A DNA stretch of 8,727 nt, from positions 1-8,727 of the forward strand of contig JAGRHX010000532.1 in the NCBI GenBank assembly GCA_020444775.1, given 5' to 3'. This DNA comes from Gammaproteobacteria bacterium (GTDB taxonomy: Bacteria; Pseudomonadota; Gammaproteobacteria; HK1). The notes beneath the pieces were generated by a model, which saw only the letters and a program-made list of their open reading frames with translations, was not told the origin of the DNA and ran no database searches. Within the stretch, counting starts at the first letter, position 1, and every line of letters starts with the position of its first letter. Of the stretch, positions 7,055-8,727 are shown in pieces. The position numbers and the translations under genes were made by a program.

Positions 7055-7573
7055 CTACTCGATGAGGTTGGCGTCGGGATCCTTGCTGAGCAACGAAGTG
7101 TCACCTGCGGCGAGGCGGCTGGCTTTGTACAGCAGAAACAGCGTTATCAGGCCGCAGCCGATGGGCAGGGCGAAGCGGGTCGGCCAGACGACCACCGCGA
7201 CATCACCGAGTGCCATCTCGCCGACCTCGTACTTGCCCAGGGCATCGATCCAGGTCCGCCATGCGAAGGCGCCGAAGTAGACGGCACTGAGCACGCAAAC
7301 ACAGGCAATCAACAGGCGTTGCACACGCGCGCTGAGATACTGTGAGAGGAGCTCCACGCAGATGTGACCGTTGATCTTCTCCACGTAGGCCAGTGGCAGG
7401 AAGGCGATCGGCACCATGTACCAGGCCTGGACGATCTCGATGGTGGCCTGCAGTGGAATGTGCAGGAAGCGCAGTATCACGTCGACCACGATGTGCAACA
7501 TCATGAGCAGCACGATCGCCGCGCCGATGGTCGCGAGGATATTGGATATGCCGAACAGACCCTTGCGGAACAT
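7055..7573 (-). CDS. dctQ: TRAP transporter small permease, DctQ family
   Basis: This 172-residue protein has four hydrophobic segments: about 13-35, 48-66, 86-106 and 130-149. This is the DctQ plan. ATIEIVQAWYMVPIAFLPLAYVEKINGHICVELL (43-76) matches the conserved DctQ core, where a membrane-embedded E/Q-rich helix is followed by a basic-polar loop. It forms a complex with DctM and is required for transport. The ATG at 7573 has only a weak Shine-Dalgarno (GAGACG region), and an in-frame TAA lies six codons upstream (18 nt before the ATG), so no earlier start is possible. It is the first transporter gene on this strand, after a 269-nt intergenic region that probably holds the promoter or operator. 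Confidence 0.92.
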   Translation of the reverse strand: MFRKGLFGISNILATIGAAIVLLMMLHIVVDVILRFLHIPLQATIEIVQAWYMVPIAFLPLAYVEKINGHICVELLSQYLSARVQRLLIACVCVLSAVYFGAFAWRTWIDALGKYEVGEMALGDVAVVVWPTRFALPIGCGLITLFLLYKASRLAAGDTSLLSKDPDANLIE

Positions 7574-7657
7574 GCAGGTCGTCTCGAGTTAGGGGGGGCA
7601 CGGTTACGGGGACATGGCGCCGGTCGTCGAAGTCACGCGCGCTGCTGTGCCCGGCGG

Positions 7658-7696
7658 TCTGCAACGTCGTTCTGCTACGTCGCTCCGCAACATCAG
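7658..7696. repeat. Three tandem copies of a degenerate 13-bp unit
   Basis: TCTGCAACGTCGT (7658-7670), TCTGCTACGTCGC (7671-7683) and TCCGCAACATCAG (7684-7696) follow each other without spacers. The first two match at 11 of 13 bases, and the first and third at 9 of 13. The array lies between the AT-rich block and dctQ, so it could be an operator or a leader element. Function is not known. Confidence 0.5.
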
Positions 7697-7725
7697 GCCA
7701 AAACGAGGCGACCCGGCAGGGGCGC

Positions 7726-7738
7726 CCACCTTTGGTGG
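7726..7738. promoter_or_regulatory. Perfect palindrome CCACC-TTT-GGTGG followed by T-rich stretch
   Basis: A 5-bp perfect inverted repeat has a 3-nt centre. Read on the plus strand it is followed by TAATTTCTTTT, like a weak intrinsic terminator for antisense transcription. Read as DNA it resembles a 13-bp operator. On the minus strand, the sense direction for dctQ, no U-tract follows. Confidence 0.4.
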
Positions 7739-7745
7739 TAATTTC

Positions 7746-7767
7746 TTTTGTGATGATTTTGTGATTA
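7746..7767. repeat. Two tandem copies of an 11-bp unit, one helical turn apart
   Basis: TTTTGTGATGA (7746-7756) and TTTTGTGATTA (7757-7767) match at 10 of 11 bases and abut directly. The period of one DNA turn would place two bound proteins on the same face. TGTGA recalls the CRP half-site, but the copies are direct and not inverted, so CRP is not supported. The overlap with a GATAAT box on the minus strand fits a promoter-proximal operator (inference). Confidence 0.5.
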
Positions 7768-7787
7768 TCGTCAGGGAAAGGTCCCAT

Positions 7788-7814
7788 AGCCCGCGAACGG
7801 CTGTCAAGCGGGCT
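7788..7814 (-). terminator. Possible stem-loop downstream of the racemase gene
   Basis: AGCCCGC (7788-7794) and GCGGGCT (7808-7814) form a perfect 7-bp stem with a 13-nt loop, 28 nt past the racemase stop. A smaller GGGA/TCCC hairpin (7774-7785) follows in the transcript. No strong U-run is present, so termination is uncertain. The loop also carries the TTGACA hexamer. Confidence 0.35.
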
Positions 7815-7842
7815 CGGGAGTGCATGCCGGGCATACGTGGGC

Positions 7843-8727
7843 TCAGCCGATCGCGCCCTGCTCGCGCAAGGCGGCCAGCTCCGCGGCGCTGAATCCCCAG
7901 TCCGCGAGGGCTTCTTCGGTGTGCTCGCCACGTAGTGCCGGCGGGCGCTGCACCTCCGGCACGGTGCGGCTGAAGCGTGGCGCCGGCGCGGGTTGCACCA
8001 CACCGTCGACCTCGATGAAGGTGGCGCGTGCCTTGTTGTGCGGATGGTCGGGCGCTTCGCTCAGCGACAGCACGGGGGCAAAGCACACATCGGTGCCTTC
8101 CATGATCTCGACCCACTCGTCACGGGTTCGGGTCTTGAAGATGCCCGTCAGTCTTTCCTTCAGGGCAGGCCATTGGCTGCGGTCGAACTGATCGGGCAGG
8201 TCCTCGCCAGCAAGCCCGGTGAGCTCGAGCAATTGCGCGTAGAACTTGGCCTCGATGGATCCGATGGCGACGTGCTTGCCGTCACGGGTCTCGTACACCG
8301 TATAGAAGTGACTGCCGCCGTCGACCGCGTTCGAGCCGCGCGCGTCGACGTAGTTGCCGTTGGCCAGCATGCCGTAGAACATGGTCATCAGCGATGCAGA
8401 GCCGTCGGTCATCGCGGCGTCCACCACCTGGCCCTGGCCGGAACGGCGTGCCTCGATGATCCCGCAGGCGATGCCGAAGGCCAGATACAGGGCGCCGCCG
8501 CCGAAATCTCCGAACAGATTCAAGGGCACCACGGGTGGCCCGTCCTTGCTGCCCACCGCGTGCAACGCGCCGGTCAGTGCGATGTAGTTGATATCGTGGC
8601 CCGCGGCATGCGCGATCGGGCCTTCCTGGCCCCAGCCGGTCATGCGCCCGTAGACCAGCCCCGGGCTGACCGCGTGGACCTCGGCAGGACCAAGCCCCAG
8701 CCGCTCCATCACGCCGGGGCGAAAGCC
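7843..8727 (-). CDS. Alpha-methylacyl-CoA racemase (CoA-transferase family III fold), 5' end outside window
   Basis: The enzyme epimerises the C2 methyl centre of (2R)/(2S)-2-methylacyl-CoA esters so that the S-specific acyl-CoA oxidising enzymes can act. The frame is open through base 8727, and the visible protein begins [14 protein letters not shown], an internal family motif. The GTG at 8712 is therefore not the start; about 80 N-terminal residues are missing. Numbering from that GTG, His39 ([14 protein letters not shown]), Asp69 (FGDFGGG) and Glu154 (IGSIEAKF) have the exact spacings, 30 and 85 residues, of His126, Asp156 and Glu241 in the Mycobacterium tuberculosis enzyme MCR. Arg4 falls at its Arg91. 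All proposed catalytic residues are thus present, which argues for a racemase over a formyl- or succinyl-CoA transferase. It lies upstream of dctQMP on the same strand, 269 nt away, and may or may not be co-transcribed. Confidence 0.9.
   Translation of the reverse strand, partial: GFRPGVMERLGLGPAEVHAVSPGLVYGRMTGWGQEGPIAHAAGHDINYIALTGALHAVGSKDGPPVVPLNLFGDFGGGALYLAFGIACGIIEARRSGQGQVVDAAMTDGSASLMTMFYGMLANGNYVDARGSNAVDGGSHFYTVYETRDGKHVAIGSIEAKFYAQLLELTGLAGEDLPDQFDRSQWPALKERLTGIFKTRTRDEWVEIMEGTDVCFAPVLSLSEAPDHPHNKARATFIEVDGVVQPAPAPRFSRTVPEVQRPPALRGEHTEEALADWGFSAAELAALREQGAIG

Larger units (their letters stand above)
7574..7842 (-). promoter_or_regulatory. Intergenic region between racemase and dctQ, probable control region
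   Basis: The 269 nt hold no credible gene. In minus-strand order they contain a 7-bp inverted repeat, an AT-rich block unusual for this window (about 7739-7770), a palindrome, a three-copy 13-bp repeat, and a seven-C run just before dctQ. GATAAT (plus-strand 7764-7769) could be a -10 box but has no matching -35. TTGACA (plus-strand 7802-7807) is a perfect -35 but lies 32 nt from it, too far to pair. A promoter is therefore suspected, not placed. Confidence 0.5.

Noticed and set aside
7640..7665. Sigma-54-like GG-N10-GC pattern upstream of dctQ
   Set aside because: Only the bare GG/GC spacing can be forced; the TGGCAC and TTGC cores are not present.
7750..7767. CRP binding site at the TGTGAT repeats
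   Set aside because: CRP needs an inverted TGTGA-N6-TCACA; both copies here read in the same direction.
7203..8116. Long minus-strand frames spanning the racemase/dctQ gap (7203-8003 and 7604-8116)
   Set aside because: They overlap the real dctQ and racemase in other frames, have no family motifs, and are Arg/Ala/Pro-rich shadows.
7843..8712. GTG at 8712 as the true start of the racemase
   Set aside because: It falls inside the [14 protein letters not shown] motif, and catalytic residue spacing puts it near position 88 of the M. tuberculosis enzyme.

Overview
The window is GC-rich (roughly 63-65% by eye) and densely packed with bacterial catabolic and transport genes. TRAP transporters, family III CoA-transferase-fold enzymes and acyl-CoA dehydrogenases together suggest a proteobacterium with a large acid-degrading repertoire. 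I cannot name the genus from sequence alone. No RNA genes, insertion sequences, integrases or CRISPR repeats are visible, and base composition looks uniform.

The left half (1-3117) is a plus-strand operon. It holds the C-terminal end of a fused 4TM/12TM TRAP (TAXI-type) permease, an amidase-signature hydrolase resembling 6-aminohexanoate-cyclic-dimer hydrolases, and an acyl-CoA dehydrogenase. Gaps are 48 and 33 bp, and both complete genes have good Shine-Dalgarno sequences.

The right half (3140-8727) is on the minus strand. In transcription order it holds an alpha-methylacyl-CoA racemase (5' end outside the window), a 269-bp intergenic stretch rich in repeats, dctQ, dctM and dctP of a three-part TRAP transporter, and a second acyl-CoA dehydrogenase. 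The halves converge, with 22 bp between the two dehydrogenase stop codons.

The layout is a mirror image: each arm pairs a TRAP importer with an acyl-CoA dehydrogenase. Both dehydrogenases lack the glutamate at the usual C-terminal catalytic position and carry one at the alternative isovaleryl-CoA-dehydrogenase-like position. A reasonable inference is uptake of carboxylic acids (perhaps released from amides in the left arm), CoA activation by an enzyme outside the window, epimerisation of a 2-methylacyl-CoA by the racemase, and alpha,beta-dehydrogenation. The substrate is unknown.

The least explained parts are non-coding. They are tandem repeats with 11-bp and 13-bp periods and a perfect palindrome between the racemase gene and dctQ, and a strong 34-nt hairpin with no U-tract between dctP and the second dehydrogenase. 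I did not find a clearly novel multi-gene system. The individual gene families are all known.
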